Shown here piece after piece: positions 1 to 24,240 of a DNA stretch of 64,000 nucleotides. The translations under genes and the position numbers were made by a program. The stretch is from Branchiostoma floridae (taxonomy: Eukaryota > Chordata > Leptocardii > Amphioxiformes > Branchiostomatidae), in assembly GCF_000003815.2 (NCBI RefSeq), contig NC_049993.1:2611627-2675626 (forward strand). Direction: 5' to 3'. The notes beneath the pieces were generated by a model. That model made no database searches and was not told where the DNA came from. It was given only the letters and a program-made list of their open reading frames with translations. Positions within the stretch are counted from its first letter, which is position 1. Every line of letters begins with the position of its first letter.

Positions 1-3000
1 TTATATAGTCAAAGTCATAATTTACTTAACAGCAATTGCGTAAGGTATAATATACTTAAGGTGTAGTAGTAATTTGTAACAACTGCAAGCTATCTATACT
101 AGTGTGTTTGTCTAGTATCATTCACTCATTACATAATATAGTGAGAAAGTGCGTTGCACGTTGTTTTGCATAGCATAATATATAAATGTGTAAATATGAA
201 TTGGTCCGATATAGTTCCAGAATAAGTATATTAATATTTCTCTACATGTTATATAAAATAGTCAGTGGTAAAATTGTACGACCCATAGGGGAACTAAAGA
301 TGGCAAAAGTACATATTCAATGTGTTAGCATCTTAATGTATAAGAAACACGAATGTACTTTAGAGACATTTTCTTCATATTTATCTTTATAAACATAGAA
401 AATCATATAATAAACATAGGTAATAACTACTCGGTAAGCTCGCATAACATATAAGTCGTGTGATCAATTATTTATTTATAATCAAGGAAAGATGCCCTTA
501 ACCATAACGAACTATATATATATATATACCTTATCATGATAGAAATGTCAAGAAAAAACTAAGCTATAAATTCAAAAGATATAACTGGTTTTAAAGAATT
601 ACCTTTCTTTCTGAGTTTCAGGAAGAAATCTGTAACTAACCAAAAGAAATTTGACCCTTTAGAGCTGACGAAACATGGCGAATGCTAGGTAAAAGCCTAT
701 CACAGCAAACTTCCAGTCATAGTGGGCACTAGTATTTTGTATTACTCCCAATATTATGAAAATAATTAGTTATTGACAGATGTACTATTATATTTGTTTT
801 AAGAATAAAACTTCTAGTCATGAGTACTAGTTTAATTCCCTTGATTAATGGTGTTTTCCCTCTATTCTTATTCTTTATTCTATTCACATATGTCTATAAC
901 AATTACTGGAAAGTGATCTCAAACACAAAGTAGTCATGTTGGTCTTAAGCTCATGAAACATCATGATAAATGGTTATGAAGTTAAGTAATATACAAAGGT
1001 AACAAATAACTCAGTTCAAACCAAATAAGAAAACCAACTAAAGACATCACCCATAGGCTAGGTGCATATAACAAAATGTGCGATACTCTAATTAATGTCT
1101 ACATAACTTATAAATACATTTTATGCTTCTTTTATGCTCAATTTATAGCAGAGGCTTCATATTGGAGATGTATAGGTTGCTTGAGGACAGGTGAATACAA
1201 TGAAATACATCTTATGTCGAGACTCAAGTATGTGCAATAATGGGAATACAAGAGGGTATACGTAGGGTCGCTGCGCTCTCACTGCGCTCTCACTGCGACC
1301 AAAAAAGGCAATGTGTAACATTCGCTTTCACACTATGTACATCATACAAAACGTAAAAGTGTGACTGAGAAAACAGCAAGACACAGAAAATGTAAAAAGA
1401 TTCGTTTCTTTTCTATAGAATTCGTTGAGCGATCTGTCAAATTTGAGCTCGCAGAGAGAGCGCGGCGAGAGCGCCGTCCAAGTGGAAAGGGGTTAAGAAT
1501 GGTTCTACATTTTTTTTGTTGGAAAATGCAGTTTGTTAACTGTTCTTGTTACTTTTAAGCCATGAAGTTTGCACCCACGACACAGATATAGACACAGTAT
1601 AGTGATAGTACACCCATGTGATATATTCATAATCCATTTCAAATTATCAGTTGACAGAAGCTACTGCCATTAGGCACCCAAAGCATTATTTGAACATCAA
1701 TAAGCCATATTATAGTGTTTGAATGTGTTAGAATTATTATGTGTTCAATGATGTGAGTCTTAAATTATTGCTAGATCCTTGATGTAGTTTTTGTAACAAA
1801 TAACCGAATGATAAGTGCAAGATATAGCATTTCGAATGGCGACAACATAATATCAATTTAATCTAGTTTCTGGCATTAGATTGGCCATAGAATACTGCTT
1901 AGAGCAGATACATGTACATGTATCTGCAAACAAGCCTAAGGCTTGCCTGGAAAATAAAAAAAAAACTAGAAAGGCCGACATTTGCTTAAGAGCAAATACA
2001 GCATATTTCAGCCATACCCCTTCCCACGCAACATTGGACTGTTCCAAATCACCCCTGCGCATAAATGGAACATCCTCTTAACAGTACATTATCCCCCAAA
2101 GTGGACTGGTATTGTGAATTGATTCCAGGTAAAAACAGAGCTTGCTTCTATTTTTCAGAAAATGACAATAATCACACCTTCCATTCAGAAAATTTTCATC
2201 ATGACTGAAAATTGTTGAATGACTTCATGTAATGTCATTAACAATTTTCAGTACGATAACTAGGTGTAAGTTTAAAAAAGTATAAGCTCCTTGTGATGTG
2301 GGTACATTTATTATTGCAGTGAACTTTTTTTATTCAAGTAGGGCATACGATTTAATAATTATCAAGCAGGTGCAGGTACTGTAGGAGCGTTTGTTTTCTT
2401 CAAGCTGTAAAACTGTTAAACTGTTTTACTTTGTATGCAATCAGCCATCGAGCCTATTCTTATTTTAGTTTAACAACTTCCTGCCAGACCCGGAAGATAC
2501 GATTGAACCTTGTTCGAGGATTTATTTTCGTCTGTCTGGTCAGTCTGTTCATACCCTGGCACTGAGAGTGTTTTATTGGGCTGAAACTCTGGCAGTTTAA
2601 AGTTACTTACAATTTAAATGTTCAAAGTTTATGTCAAACAACAACAGCACTAGGAAATGTGGCCACTATAGACAGGTGGTCACTATAGAGAAAATGCTGA
2701 TCTATTGACTAGGAGCCATACGTTACACATGATTTCAGTACACTGATCATTAATCATATAAACATTGCACAGGTAAGCCAATTGTTTAGATGTACAATTA
2801 AGTTCAAATAATTCTGAAGAGAAATATTGATGAGAAAATAATCATTCTCGCCACTGTCTAACTTATAATTACGTATCAAAACTAAACGCAGATTTTCTAA
2901 CTAACGCACCTTTCGCCGACTTCATCAAAGGACCGCCGGCTATCAATCAAACACGGCTGTTGATTAGACTTAGAGTTTCAAACAGTCACGTGCTGTGTGC

Positions 3001-3200
3001 CAGTTGACAGCGAACTTCATGCTACGTGATGTTTTACATTGCTTGGACCTTCTTTCCTACAGCGGTGCTTCTACAAAATATTTAGACTGTAACACTGAGT
3101 CCCACATGTTTTATAGAATAGAATTTGACGCAGAATAGCGTTTTTTGCTGGGTATTCTTCTTGAAACATGTCCGTGGGAATATCAGCGAGGCGGCGACGT
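1..3200. other. Non-coding, AT-rich region with no supported gene
   Basis: Only short stop-bounded frames without domain signal are present. A short (AT)n tract lies near 513-528. Around 1260-1310 is a small self-complementary GCGCTCTCACTGCG-type block. The block 1966-2050 recurs, diverged, at 57578-57665. Near 2655-2700 is a GTGGCCACTATAGACAGG / GGTGGTCACTATAGAGA direct repeat that looks like the edge of a dispersed element. I see no exon with paired splice sites and coding-like protein. Confidence 0.6.
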
Positions 3201-3204
3201 AGGG

Positions 3205-4555
3205 ATATCAGACCGTCAACAAAAGTCGCACGGCGGCTAACGGCGCAGCGAAGATACTAGCGCTATAAATAAGCGCTTCAACTAAGGATGGTAACCCGTA
3301 AAATATTTTTGTATACTGTTGAGCTAATAAGTAAAGCTTGTTGTTTATGAGGTTTTAGTTGTCTTTGAAGCTTTGACCCGAAATATTTTAAAGTCAAACT
3401 GCTGAAGAGAAGTAAGTGACTGCTACGATTATCGTAGATATGGCCCTAAAAAAACTGATAAAAGAAGCCTTCTCAATAGTCTAAAATGCAAGAGCTTCCG
3501 GGGGGGTTTCGCCCACCTGGGTCCCCCCCCCCCCACAGTGGCCCTGCCCCTGGACCCCGCCAGGAACATTCGGCGGCCCCCGGACCCCTGTCCGACGCTT
3601 TGAAAAAATCTTGGCGAGAAGTCTGTACGGCCTGAGTCTTCAAGTTAACGTATTGTGTGGTCCCGCTTATGAATATTAATTAGCCTTCGCTTTCCTCTTC
3701 GCTGATTGGCTGAACCATTAATTGAATTATCTCTTCCTGCACGCTAGACGCAGGTGCAGATGTCGGCTCTGTGGGGTGAACGTCCGAAAGGTCATGGCAT
3801 GGAGAACGAAAGAAAACCAATTTCCCCTAAAAAAGTGCTGTAATTAAGCCTTTTACAGTACTTTATGCCAAAAATTTTACTTGGATCATTTTACCAACTA
3901 TCTTATGCCTATCTATACCAAATGTTACTCATACCAGGGTACAGGGGTGCAAAATATACCGTTATAAGACCGTCAACAACAGTCGCACGGAGCTAACAGA
4001 GCAGCGAAAATACCATCGCTAGCGTTTCAACTTCGGATAACAAGTTATAAGTACTGTTGAACTCAGTAACGTTAAAGTTTGTTTTTAGTTGCCTTTGACG
4101 GTTTGACCTGAAATAGTGTTACGCTAAACTCCTGAAGAGAAGATAAGTGACTGCTGCAATTATCATAGATATGCCCCTAAGAACTGATACAATATAAAGC
4201 CTTCTGAATAGTCTAAAATGCGAGAGCCTTAGGCGGGCTTCGCTCCCCCTGGCGGGAACACTGCTATATACGGGATCATCAGGCCCCGCTTATGAATATT
4301 AATTAGCCTTTGGCCTCCTCTTCGCTGATTGGCTAGGTCTTTGATTCAATTAACTCTCCGGCTGACGCGCACAGGTGTGGCTCTGTGCGGGGTCACGGAA
4401 GGTCACGCCAGGAGGCCAAAAGAAAACAAATTTCCCCTCAGAAAAGTGCCAAAATTAATCATTTTAAAGTTGTTTATGTCAAAAATTTTACTTGAATCTT
4501 GTTACCAAGTATCTAATGCCTATCTATACCAAATTTCAGGTCATTTAATTGTAAT
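3205..4555. repeat. Tandem direct duplication of a ~0.6-0.75 kb non-coding unit
   Basis: Two diverged copies lie head to tail. Copy 1 starts near 3205 (GACCGTCAACAAAAGTCGCA) and copy 2 near 3964 (GACCGTCAACAACAGTCGCA). Both run through a C-rich stretch, TATGAATATTAATTAGCCTT, CTGATTGGCT, and an AAATTTCCCCT...AAAAGTGC block in the same order. Copy 1 has a longer poly-C segment near 3500-3560. The TATGAATATTAATTAG and CTGATTGGCT words also occur separately elsewhere (59523, 58490), so this is a dispersed family that duplicated locally. Confidence 0.75.
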
Positions 4556-5262
4556 ACCAGGGTACAGGAGCCAAAAGTGTCCTTTTTTGGTCAAAAATTG
4601 GCCAAAAATCGCAAAAATAAGCATTTTGTTGCACTGTACACCAAAAGTGTTATTGAATTTATATGAAGGAATTATCAAGGCACATCTGTGTCAAATTTCA
4701 GCTCATTCGGTTGCAATACCAAGGTACAGGAGCCAAAAGTGTCATTTTTTGGTCAAAAATTGGTCAAAAAATCGCAAAAATAAGCATTTTGTTGTACTGT
4801 ACACCAAAAGTGTTATCGAATTTATATGGGGGCATTATCAAGGCACATCTGTGTCAAATTTCAGCTCATTTGGTTGTAATACCAGGGTACAGGGGCCAAA
4901 AGTGTCCTTTTTTGGTCAACAATTGGTCAAAAAATCGCAAAAATAAGCATTTTGTTGTACTGTACACCAAAAGTGTTATCGAATTTATATGGGGGCATTA
5001 TCAAGGCACATCTCTGTCAAATTTCAGCTCATTTGGTTGTAATACCAGGGTACAGGGGCCAAAATATACAGTTTTGGTCTAAAATTGACCAAAAAATCTC
5101 AATAAAATCATTTTAGAGGCAGATATGAAAAAACTGAGAAAAAAGCATCAAGGTATTGGCCCATTCTACCCCTGTGCCAAATTTCAGGTCATTCAGTCCA
5201 GGAACGGCGGAGATGAATCACTTTGAAGATTTGACAGGAGAAGAAGAAGAAGAAGAAACATG
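4540..5262. repeat. Tandem ~150-bp repeat array with dispersed-repeat tail
   Basis: At least three units of about 150 bp repeat the words TTTCAGCTCATTTGGTTG, ACCAGGGTACAGG, CCAAAAGTGT and AAGCATTTTGTTG(C/T)ACTGTACACC. The apparent 139-205 aa frames here are just the repeat read through and show no domain. The array ends in GTGCCAAATTTCAGGTCATTC followed by an (AGA)n tail near 5236-5259. The same ending recurs at 59908-59995, marking a dispersed element family with a purine-rich 3' tail. Confidence 0.75.
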
Positions 5263-6204
5263 ACGAATACAATATATTTCACCATACTATGTATGGCTGA
5301 AATATAATAAAGTAATTCTATTTGCATAAAGTTTTTGATAAATATCAACAGCATGTGATGAAGCCATGTTGATTTGATCATATGGATGACACCCACGCAC
5401 GCATTTTCAAAAAGAAGCTTTCAATCATACTCAAAATCGTACAAAACAGGTGCAAAATGAACAAATGTATGCCGTAATTTAAAAGGAAAGAGATTGGAAA
5501 GGTTGCAGAATACCAATTCCAAAGATGAAGATGTGAATGAACAGAAATGAAGAATCTGTTGTTCGGTATACCATAATCTGTGTGTTTAGTCATTTGTTCA
5601 ACCTTCCTGAACACTGATATTTCATGATAAAGCCAACTTTTTCGGCCAAGCTTTTTTTATTCGCCTGCTCGCTTCAGTTTTGGGGTTCCCAGATGATGTC
5701 ACTCCATATTGTTAAATCAACATTGCCTAAAGACAAAGTAAATGTACTATAACGATAAAAGATGACATTGGCGCACCGGATCTTGAATAACTCCAGTGAG
5801 CATGTGAACAAATGATACTTTTAGCTGTCATCACACACATTACTGTGATATTCTACTTCTATTCTCAATGTTATCCCAAGTATGACGCAATATACAATAA
5901 GACTATGAAAAACAATTGTAACAAGGCACAGTGTTACTGCCCAGGACACCTACTTAAGTCCATGGAATTGAGACAAAGGGGTCTCTATTTGTAAACTTGT
6001 GTTACCTGCAAACTGCCACTTATCTCTCTAACGTTTTTATTTTAATGCTGTTTGCTAAATTAACAACACTATGTTTTGCTGTCTATTTCAACAACATATC
6101 TTTTTTTATCATAAATGTTCCTTTAAAGAATTTTCCTTACGGTAATAACTACTTTCTATATATGTACTATAAGCATATGATATAGGTTGTTGACACCTAG
6201 ACCA
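5263..6204. other. Non-coding region, nothing recognised
   Basis: AT-rich sequence with only short frames of low-complexity hydrophobic composition. No exon or repeat signature could be supported. It ends at an assembly gap. Confidence 0.5.
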
Positions 6205-6304
6205 NNNNNNNNNNNNNNNNNNNNNNNNNNNNNNNNNNNNNNNNNNNNNNNNNNNNNNNNNNNNNNNNNNNNNNNNNNNNNNNNNNNNNNNNNNNNNNNN
6301 NNNN
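6205..6304. other. Assembly gap (100 N)
   Basis: A run of exactly 100 N, the usual placeholder for a gap of unknown size. Frames crossing it are meaningless. Confidence 0.99.
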
Positions 6305-6648
6305 ACATAACCGTTCCCCCAATGCAAACTTCTGCTTAGCCTGGACTCCAGCCATGTTAGCTTGAGTTTGCTCCCAGCAGCACGGTACCAACGGTTGGGA
6401 ACGGACTGAAGCCTAGAAGGCTGGGCTCCAGTCTGGATTTTACGCTAATTCCAGTAGATTTTTGTGAAAATTCCTAGCAAAAAATTTGAAAAGAAACATG
6501 AAAAGGGACTAGTAATCATATGTATTTGTTAACATGATGAGCAGATGGGAACAGTCATGCCACTGTAATTCAGAAATCTGTGATGTGCCTTTGCGGAGGT
6601 TGCTGGATTTGCGGCGCTCACATCTTTCAGTTGGAAAGAAAGATGTGC

Positions 6649-16243
<9,595 letters not shown>

Positions 16244-17419
16244 TCAGATGACACTTACGTGATATATGCATGGTCTTTTCCATTAAAATAGCTAATTATG
16301 AGATTCCTGTTTGTTGGTTTGTTTGTAGATAAAATTGAGCTATGAATTTTATGTCAGGTTATGATCATACATCATACTGGGCAGATATCGCTTCCTGGTG
16401 GATTTTTGTTACTTATTCCAAACGAAATAGACAGACGTAGAATTTACTATACGAAGCCATCGGATCAATGGCAGCTTTTTCAGCGTTTAGATGAGGTCGT
16501 AATCCAGAAATCGGGAAAATACCTCCTAAAAACTCAGAAGTATTCATATATGATCATGCAACACCTCAATTAAACGGGAGTCTACGATACAAATTAGTGC
16601 GTGCATGATATAATCCTTGCAAGAGAAGAATTCAGCATTACATGCGAGAAACTGCCTAATATCTGTACAAGTTTATACTCTCAGTCTCATCTCACTGATA
16701 GAGTAGTTTAAGCTAGTAAAATTGTTGTCTTGAGAAAGAAGTTGTCACATATTTTATCTATTGTGATTTTCAGGCAAATTATTTCATTGTGATTATACTA
16801 CAAATATACTGATTGGCCCCGACTCATAGCTTAAATGTGCAGGTAGCAGACCGGTCCGACAAGATTAATAATTGGGCAATTAAGCAGTTAGCAAAATATC
16901 AACGAGCTGATGAAATAATGTTCAAAAGCTCCCTCTTTTATTCTTTCGGATGTCTGCAGATGCTCTGTGAATGAAGATTTGCAAAGACACCGTTTTTTCA
17001 CGGAGTAGCAATTATTCGGTTATTATAATGTAGGCGTGGCCACAAAGCTGAGTCATTTCTTCTGAGTAATTGTGGTTTACGCCCCGGTTACACATAGCCG
17101 ACCATTGCCCTCCGAACACACCCAACCTTCCCCCAACCATGGTTGGGGAGCAAGGTTGACTGCAGGTGGTAGTTGATAAGCGCCTGACCAGGGCACATAC
17201 GTGCCCAATCAACGTTCCCTATAAACCTACAAGAAAAGTAGTGATATTGTTCATATAGAGCACATTTATGCTCCATCAAGTAACAATAACAACAGCCTCA
17301 ACAATCCCTTTTTATGAAAAATTGCAAACGAAAGCAAAGGAAATCTAAATATTTAACACATTTCTAAACTAATATTTGCACTTTCTGTAAGAATGTATTA
17401 AGATACCTATTTCATGCTG
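16244..17419. other. Upstream flank of the sushi/EGF gene, nothing firm
   Basis: This would hold the promoter and any 5' untranslated exon of the minus-strand gene. I see short frames only and no convincing TATA/initiator pair on the minus strand. Confidence 0.4.
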
Positions 17420-17689
17420 TAAGAAGAAACAATCCAACTTCTTAAAGCAGTTATTTATTAATACGAGGCGACGCACGCCAACTGCCCTCTCGCCGCAAAA
17501 ATTTGCTCGCCACTAACCAAGTGCCCTTACTGACCCTATACTGATAATGTCCGATATAACTTATTTACAACAAACCGTACGTGTGTAAAGCTGATATCTG
17601 TAACTCCACTTCAACAAGCATTCTTTCGTATCCACCGCATGTTGACAACTCTAGCTGTCGAATTTCTTATCTCAGCCGTGGAGTTCGAT

Positions 17690-18200
17690 TGAAATAGATC
17701 GACACAATTCGCCCTTTCGCGAAGCGAAGCAAAGTTAACCACGAAATAGGCTTCTGTGACGTTTTTATATCGTCACTTCGTGTTCGACAAAAATAGATCG
17801 ACGCACTTCGCCCTCTCACGAAGCAAAGTTAACTACAGATAACATATTATACAGGGTTCTGTGACGTTTTTATGTCGTCACTTTGTGTTCGACAAAAATA
17901 GATCGACGAACCTCGCCCTCTCACGAAGCAAAGTTAATTACGGACAGCTAATTAAACTAAACAGGCTTCAGTGACATTTTAAATCGTCACTTCGTGTTCG
18001 ATAAAAATAGATCGACGTACCTTGCCCTCTCACGAAGCAAATTTTAAAATTAACTACGTATAACATAATACACAGGATTCTGTGACGTTTTTATATCGTC
18101 AATTCGTGTTCGACAAAATAGATCGACGTACCTCGCCCTTTTACGAAGCCAAGTTAATTACGGATAACCTACAAAACAGGCTTCTGTGACGTTTTATTTC
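17690..18200. repeat. ATAGATCGAC / GTGACGTTTT minisatellite, copy A
   Basis: About five units of roughly 105-115 bp, each with AAAATAGATCGAC, CTCGCCCTCTCACGAAGC, AAGTTAATTACGGATA, TTCTGTGACGTTTT and TCGTCACTTCGTGTTCGAC. The same array is shorter in copies B (19878-20065, about 2 units) and C (22330-22640, about 3 units). Confidence 0.88.
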
Positions 18201-19173
18201 GTCGCATTCCGATAACGACAAATATTATAAAAAAACACAGTTTGCGTTTCATATTGTACGCACAGAGGAAGTAAAAAGGCAGGCGCATTGCCTATCCAGC
18301 AAACAGTTAAAAAAATGAAGGCAGTTAAAAACGGCCATTCGAAGTCTGCTGTGGTGACCTTGACGAGATTACCCATCAACCCCCAGGGGCTCTCACTCAT
18401 TAAAAGTGGCAGGGTCACCACACCTAAAACTGTCAGTAGATTTTGATTATGGCTGCAAGTCGTCAAAGCTGACATGAAATAAATAGACTGGGAATTTCTC
18501 ACCTCTGTAGAAATACGCTTATGTTGCCTTTTTCTTGTTAGACCCCTTTTTTTCTACAAGAATAAGAATAACTTACAGCAACTATTAGAAAGCCTTCTAT
18601 CATGTCAAATATTGTAGTAGCCGTAGTCTAAAACATCTTTGGCAGTGATGACGATATTGAAGAAAGGGGAAAATATTGCGCGAGGAATGCAACTACTGGA
18701 CAATGGTTCGTTATAGTATCCTATTAATAATTGCGCCGTTGTAGTCTACCAAGCCATTTAAAAATAGCACGTCACACCTGGTGCATTGTTCTTCCACATT
18801 CCTTTTGCCTAATGTCAGATGCCAACGACCTCCGGCGTGTGTCACCATTTATGCACTACATACGATTTTTGTGTCAAGATTGTATTCTTGTGGGGATTGG
18901 GCATGTGCTTAGTGTAAATAGTAAGAGAATATCTTTTGGACCGGCCAAATACATACAATGAATATCTTGTATTTACGTACAAGATATTCAACAAAGAAAT
19001 CCTTCAGAATGGATTTGGATTACACATGAATATTATTGAGAAAGGATTTAAATACAGAACTATAGATTTGAACAGTCTGCCATATGAGGTACGAATAGCG
19101 CCATCTCACGGTGAATTTAAATTCAGAATTAATGGAACACATTCGAATTTATCAAAGCTGAAACTCGTACCCC

Positions 19174-19388
19174 AGGGCGCGGTCAAATAGGTCCTAAGAT
19201 CGTCGTACGATCGCTAGCTTCGGAAAATTTCGAGGACAATCATGTACGTCTCTTGTAAAGTTCAACTATCCTAGTGAACAAAATACTATTTTAGATCCAT
19301 GTCAGTGGTTGGATCGGTAACGGCCTGGTTGAAAATCTTATGGCATCAAAATCGTACAACGATCGTACGACGAATCTGACCGCGCCCT
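19174..19388. mobile_element. ~215-bp MITE, GGGCGCGGTCA inverted ends, within copy A
   Basis: Left end AGGGCGCGGTCA ... GTCGTACGATCG, right end CGATCGTACGAC ... TGACCGCGCCCT. The interior carries GACAATCATGTACGTC and TTTTAGATCCATGTCAGTGG. Related copies lie at 24241-24420 (right end lost) and 33677-33868 (diverged). No coding capacity. Confidence 0.8.
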
Positions 19389-22300
19389 TAAAGCGCACGC
19401 GGACAAAAAGGCGAGCGAAACGTAGGACGTCTGACGTTTTACCAGTTGGAAGGCATTGTGAAAGTTTTATGTTGACTGTTGACTGTTGACTACAATCTTA
19501 TGTTATCTGTATGTTTGCTGTATTTTATATATATACTGTCTCATACACAAGGTTAGAAGAATAAAAACAAAAAGACTGCTGGCGTTACCCCAATTTTTGT
19601 GCCCAACATACAGTGAATAATCGAACAATATATTTCATAAACTTTTCTTAGTCCCAACCCGAGGCGGCGAAAGGCAAGCCGCCCGCTCATCGAAAAGTTT
19701 TCTCACCACTAACCACTGTTGTAACTGACAGAACACCCCACAAAACTTTTTAAAAACAGACTGCTTCGTGAAAACCGCTGAAAGCCGGTAACGACATTTC
19801 AACATGTACTCTTTCGTACTCACTGCATGGTGGCGACTCTAGCCGTCAAATTTCTGACCGTCTCAGCCGGGGATTTTGATTGAAATAGATCGACACACTT
19901 CGTCCTGTTCAGAAGCAAAGTTAACTACGGATTGACTACCAAATAGGATACTTTGACGTTTTATATCGTCACTTCGTGTTCGACAAAAATAGATCGAACC
20001 ACCTCACCCTCTCACGAAGCAAAGTTAATTACGGATAACCGACAAAACTAGCCCCTGTGACGTTTCATATCATTGCATTCTGTCCGATAACGCCCAGTAT
20101 CTAAAAAAAGCCAGTTATAGCTTCTGCGTTTGCTACTTCTTCGTACATTGTAACTTCCATGTCCAGCAACAAGCAGTCAAGAAAGCACCCTCAAAGCCTG
20201 CTATCTTGACTGTCATAAGATAATTCTCTTCGTCGTCCGTACTCAGGGGCAAAGGTGGACTGGGTCATGACACCGACCATCGTTTACAGAGTTTTCGGTC
20301 TGTTTTCAAAGATACATGGACATGATAAGATTCTAAAAGAGGGAAATGGAACTATCAGATAGGGTCTTGAATGAATGTCATTCTTGCAAAAGGTGGGTGA
20401 AGACCTAGAATGTACTAGAATGTAACATAGGGCAGTAGAAGGGGGTACTGTTTGCAAAGATATCTTTCCAAACAGTCTTATGACGTTCTAATATCGTCTT
20501 TTTGGCATGTATGGTAACGACCAATTGTGACAAACGCTCTGTTTAAGAAGATTGAGTGCGAGATTTCAGGAGCAGGGCGTATTAAACAAACAGTTAGAAA
20601 AGCAAGGCAGTTAGAAACGGTAATTCAAAGTCTGCTGTGTTGACCTTGACGAGATTACCCATCAACCCCCAGGGGCTCTTACTCTCTTAAAGTGGCGGGG
20701 TCACCACACCTGAAATTGTCTGTAGATTTTTGCTGCAGGCCTGCAAAGCTGACATGAGATAAATAGATAGGGAATTTCTTATCGCGCTATGAGCACACGC
20801 TTATGTTGCTTTTTTTTGTTAGACCAATCTTTTACAAGAATGAGACCTTCATAATAATAATATAAATTTATTAGACAAAAGTTGACAAATCTTTCTATCG
20901 CGTCAAATTTCGTAGTAGCTGTAGTTCAAAACAGACTTATCAATAGCTGAGTGCAAGAGGACTTTTCGGAGTTACACAACACTAAGTAGGAAAGGTTAGA
21001 AAAGTACACTCAAGCGGGACCTTGCAAATACGGGTTGCAGATGGAAGGTGGCGCAACGGACAGCATTGAACAAAAATATGGAGAGCAATGGCTACCCCCT
21101 CAGTGTAAAACACTAGAGATGCGATAAAAATGATGGTGATAATTATGGTGAAGAATGCCTGGGGAAAATATTGCGCGAGGAACTACATACGGAACAATGG
21201 TTCGTTATAGAAAAAGACAATATGATATAAATGTATGTGCCGTAGTGGTCTAGCTTAAGCCATTTAAAAATAGCACGTCGCACCTGGTGCATTGTTCTTC
21301 CACATTCCTTTTGCGTAATGTCAGATGCCAACGACCTCCGGCGTGTGTCACCATTTATGCACTAACGTTACATACGATTTTTGTGTCAAGATTGTATTCT
21401 TGTGGGGATTGGGCATGTCCTTAGTGTAAATAGTAGAATTAGCAGAGAATATCTATTGGACCCACCAAATACATACAATGAATATCTTGTATCTACGTAG
21501 ATATTCAACAAAGAAAGCCTTCAGAGTGGATTTGGATTGCACATGAATATCATTGAGAAATGATTATATACAGAACTATAGAGTGGAATAGTCTGCCATA
21601 TGAGGTACGAACAACGCCACCTCACGGTGAATTGAAATCAGAATCACAGAGAAGACACCATTCCACTAGACGGCGATCGTGCTGCTATCTAATTTAGCTT
21701 GGTGTAACGTTTAATTTATACTGTTGACATATCAAAATGTAAAAGTATTGCTATAAAAACAACAAAGCACTTACGAAGTTCATTAAGTGCTATGTCATGT
21801 TTGTGTCGCAGCATGGTCGCTGCATGGTTGCTTTTTTTTGGGGATTGGGGTACAAGATTTAAAAAAAAAAAAACTGCTGGCGCTTCCCCCCATTTTTGTA
21901 CCCATCATGCAGTCGATACTCGAACAATCAATTTCTTAAAGCAACTATTTCTTGGTCCCAGTCAGAGGCGGTGATAGGCCAGTCGCCCGCTCATCGCAAC
22001 GTCGCCACCAAACACTAATGTAACTGACAGAACACACCACACAGTCTTTCAAAAACCGACTTCTTTGAGAAAATTTAACTAATCTCCAAGCAGATCCTAC
22101 GGTAGCATAAGAAAGTATCAAAAGCTGACAGACGAGTGAAGCCGGCCTATGACCGAAAGCAAAACACACTCCTAGAACCGCTTCACTTCTCTGCCAGCTT
22201 CTGATACTATCTTATTCTACCGTAGGTTCTGCTTGAAGATTACTTTAAGAGACATTTCAACAAGCGTTCTCTCGTACTCACCGCATGGTGGCAACTCTAG

Positions 22301-24240
22301 CTGCCGAATTTCTGACCGTCACAGCCGAGGAGTTCGATTGAATTAGATCGACACACTTTGCCCAGTCAGAAAGCAATGTTAACTACAAATAGCCTACTAA
22401 ACAGGATTCTGTGACGTTTTATATCGTCACAAAAATAGATCGACGCACTTCGCCCAATCACGAAGCAAAGTTTAACTACGGATAGCTAATTACAATAAAC
22501 ATGCCTCCTTGACGTTTTTCATATCGTCACTTCATGTTCGACAAAAATAGATCGACAAACCTCACCCTCTCACGAAGCAAAGTTAATTACGGATAACCGA
22601 CAAAAAAAGCTTCTGTGACGTTTTCATATTGTCGCCTTCTGTCCGATTACGCCCAGTATGTAAAAAAAAAGCCAATTATTACGTTTGCTACTACTTCGTA
22701 CATTGTTACATCCATATCCAGCCACAATAACAGCCAAGAAAGCACCCTCAAGCTATCTTGACTGTCAGAAGATAAGTTTCTTCGTCGTCCACGCTCAGGG
22801 GCACTCGTGGGCTGGGTCATGACACCGGCCATTGTTCACGGATTTTCCTGTCTGTTTTCAAAGATACACGAAACACCGATTAGATTCGAAAGCTGTGAAA
22901 GTAAACCATCAGATAGGGTCAGAAATGAATGTCATTTTTTCAAAAGGTGGGTGAAGACCTAGAATGTAACAAAGGGCAGTAGGAGGGGAGACTGTTTGCT
23001 AGGATAGCTTTCCAAACAACCTTCTAACTTTCTAATATCGTCTCTGCCGTTTTGGCATGTATGGTAACGACCAATTGTGACAAACGCCGTGTTTAAGAAG
23101 ATTGAGTGCGAGATTTCAGGAGCATGGCATATTCAGCAAACAGTTAGAAAGGCAAGGCAGTTAGAAAAGGCCATTCGAAGCCTGCTGTGTTGACCTTGGC
23201 GAGATTACTCGTCAACCCCCAGGGGCTCTTACTCTCTTAAAGTGGCGGGGTCACCACACCTAAAATTGTCTGTAGATTTTTGCTGCAGGTCTTCAAAGCT
23301 GACATGAGATAAATAGATTGGGAATTTCTAACCGCGCTATGAGCACACACTTATGTTGCCATTTTTTTGTTAGGCCGATCTTTTATACGAATGAGACCTT
23401 CATTATAACAATGCAAATTTATTAGACAAAAGTTGACAAAGCTTTCTATCACGTCAAATTTCGTACTAGCTGTAGTCCAAAACAGACTTATCAATAGCTG
23501 AGGCATGTTGTGAGGATGCACAAGAGAAGATTTCTCGGAGTTACACAATTGGGGCCCAACATTTAGTAGGAAAGGTTAACAAAGTACAATCAAGCGGGAC
23601 CTTGCAGATACGGTTGCAGATGGAAGGTGGCGCAACGGTCAGCATCGAACATAAACTCTGGATAGCAATGGCTGCTGCCTTGGTGTAAAACACTAGAAAT
23701 ACAACATAAATGATTATGGTGAATAATGATGATGATGAAAATATTGCACGAGGAATGCATCTACGGGACAATGGTGCGGTATAGAAAAAAGCATTATCAT
23801 ATTATTGCATGTGCCGTAGTAGTCCAGCAAGCCATTTAAAAATAGCGCGACGCACCTGGTGCATTGTTCCTCCACATTCCTTTTGCCTAATGTCAGATGC
23901 CAACCGCCACCGCCGTGTGTCACCAATTAATGCACTACATATGATTTTTGTGCCAAGATTGTATTCCTGTGGGGATCGGGTATGCCCGTAGTCAACATTT
24001 AGTATAAGTAGAAAATATCTATTGGACCGGCCGAAGACATACAATGAATATCTTGTACCTAGATATTCAACAAAGACAAAGATTGGAATTACACATGAAT
24101 ACTATTGAGAAAGGATTTACATACAGAACTATAGAGTGGAAGAGTCTGCCATACGAGTTACAAACAACGTCACCTCACTTTGAATAAAGTTAGAATTAAT
24201 GGAACACATGCGAATTTAACAAAGCTGAAACTCGTACCTC

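Noticed and set aside
4329..5082. 205-aa and 139-aa plus-strand frames
   Set aside because: They are read-throughs of the 150-bp tandem repeat and repeat the same peptide with no domain.
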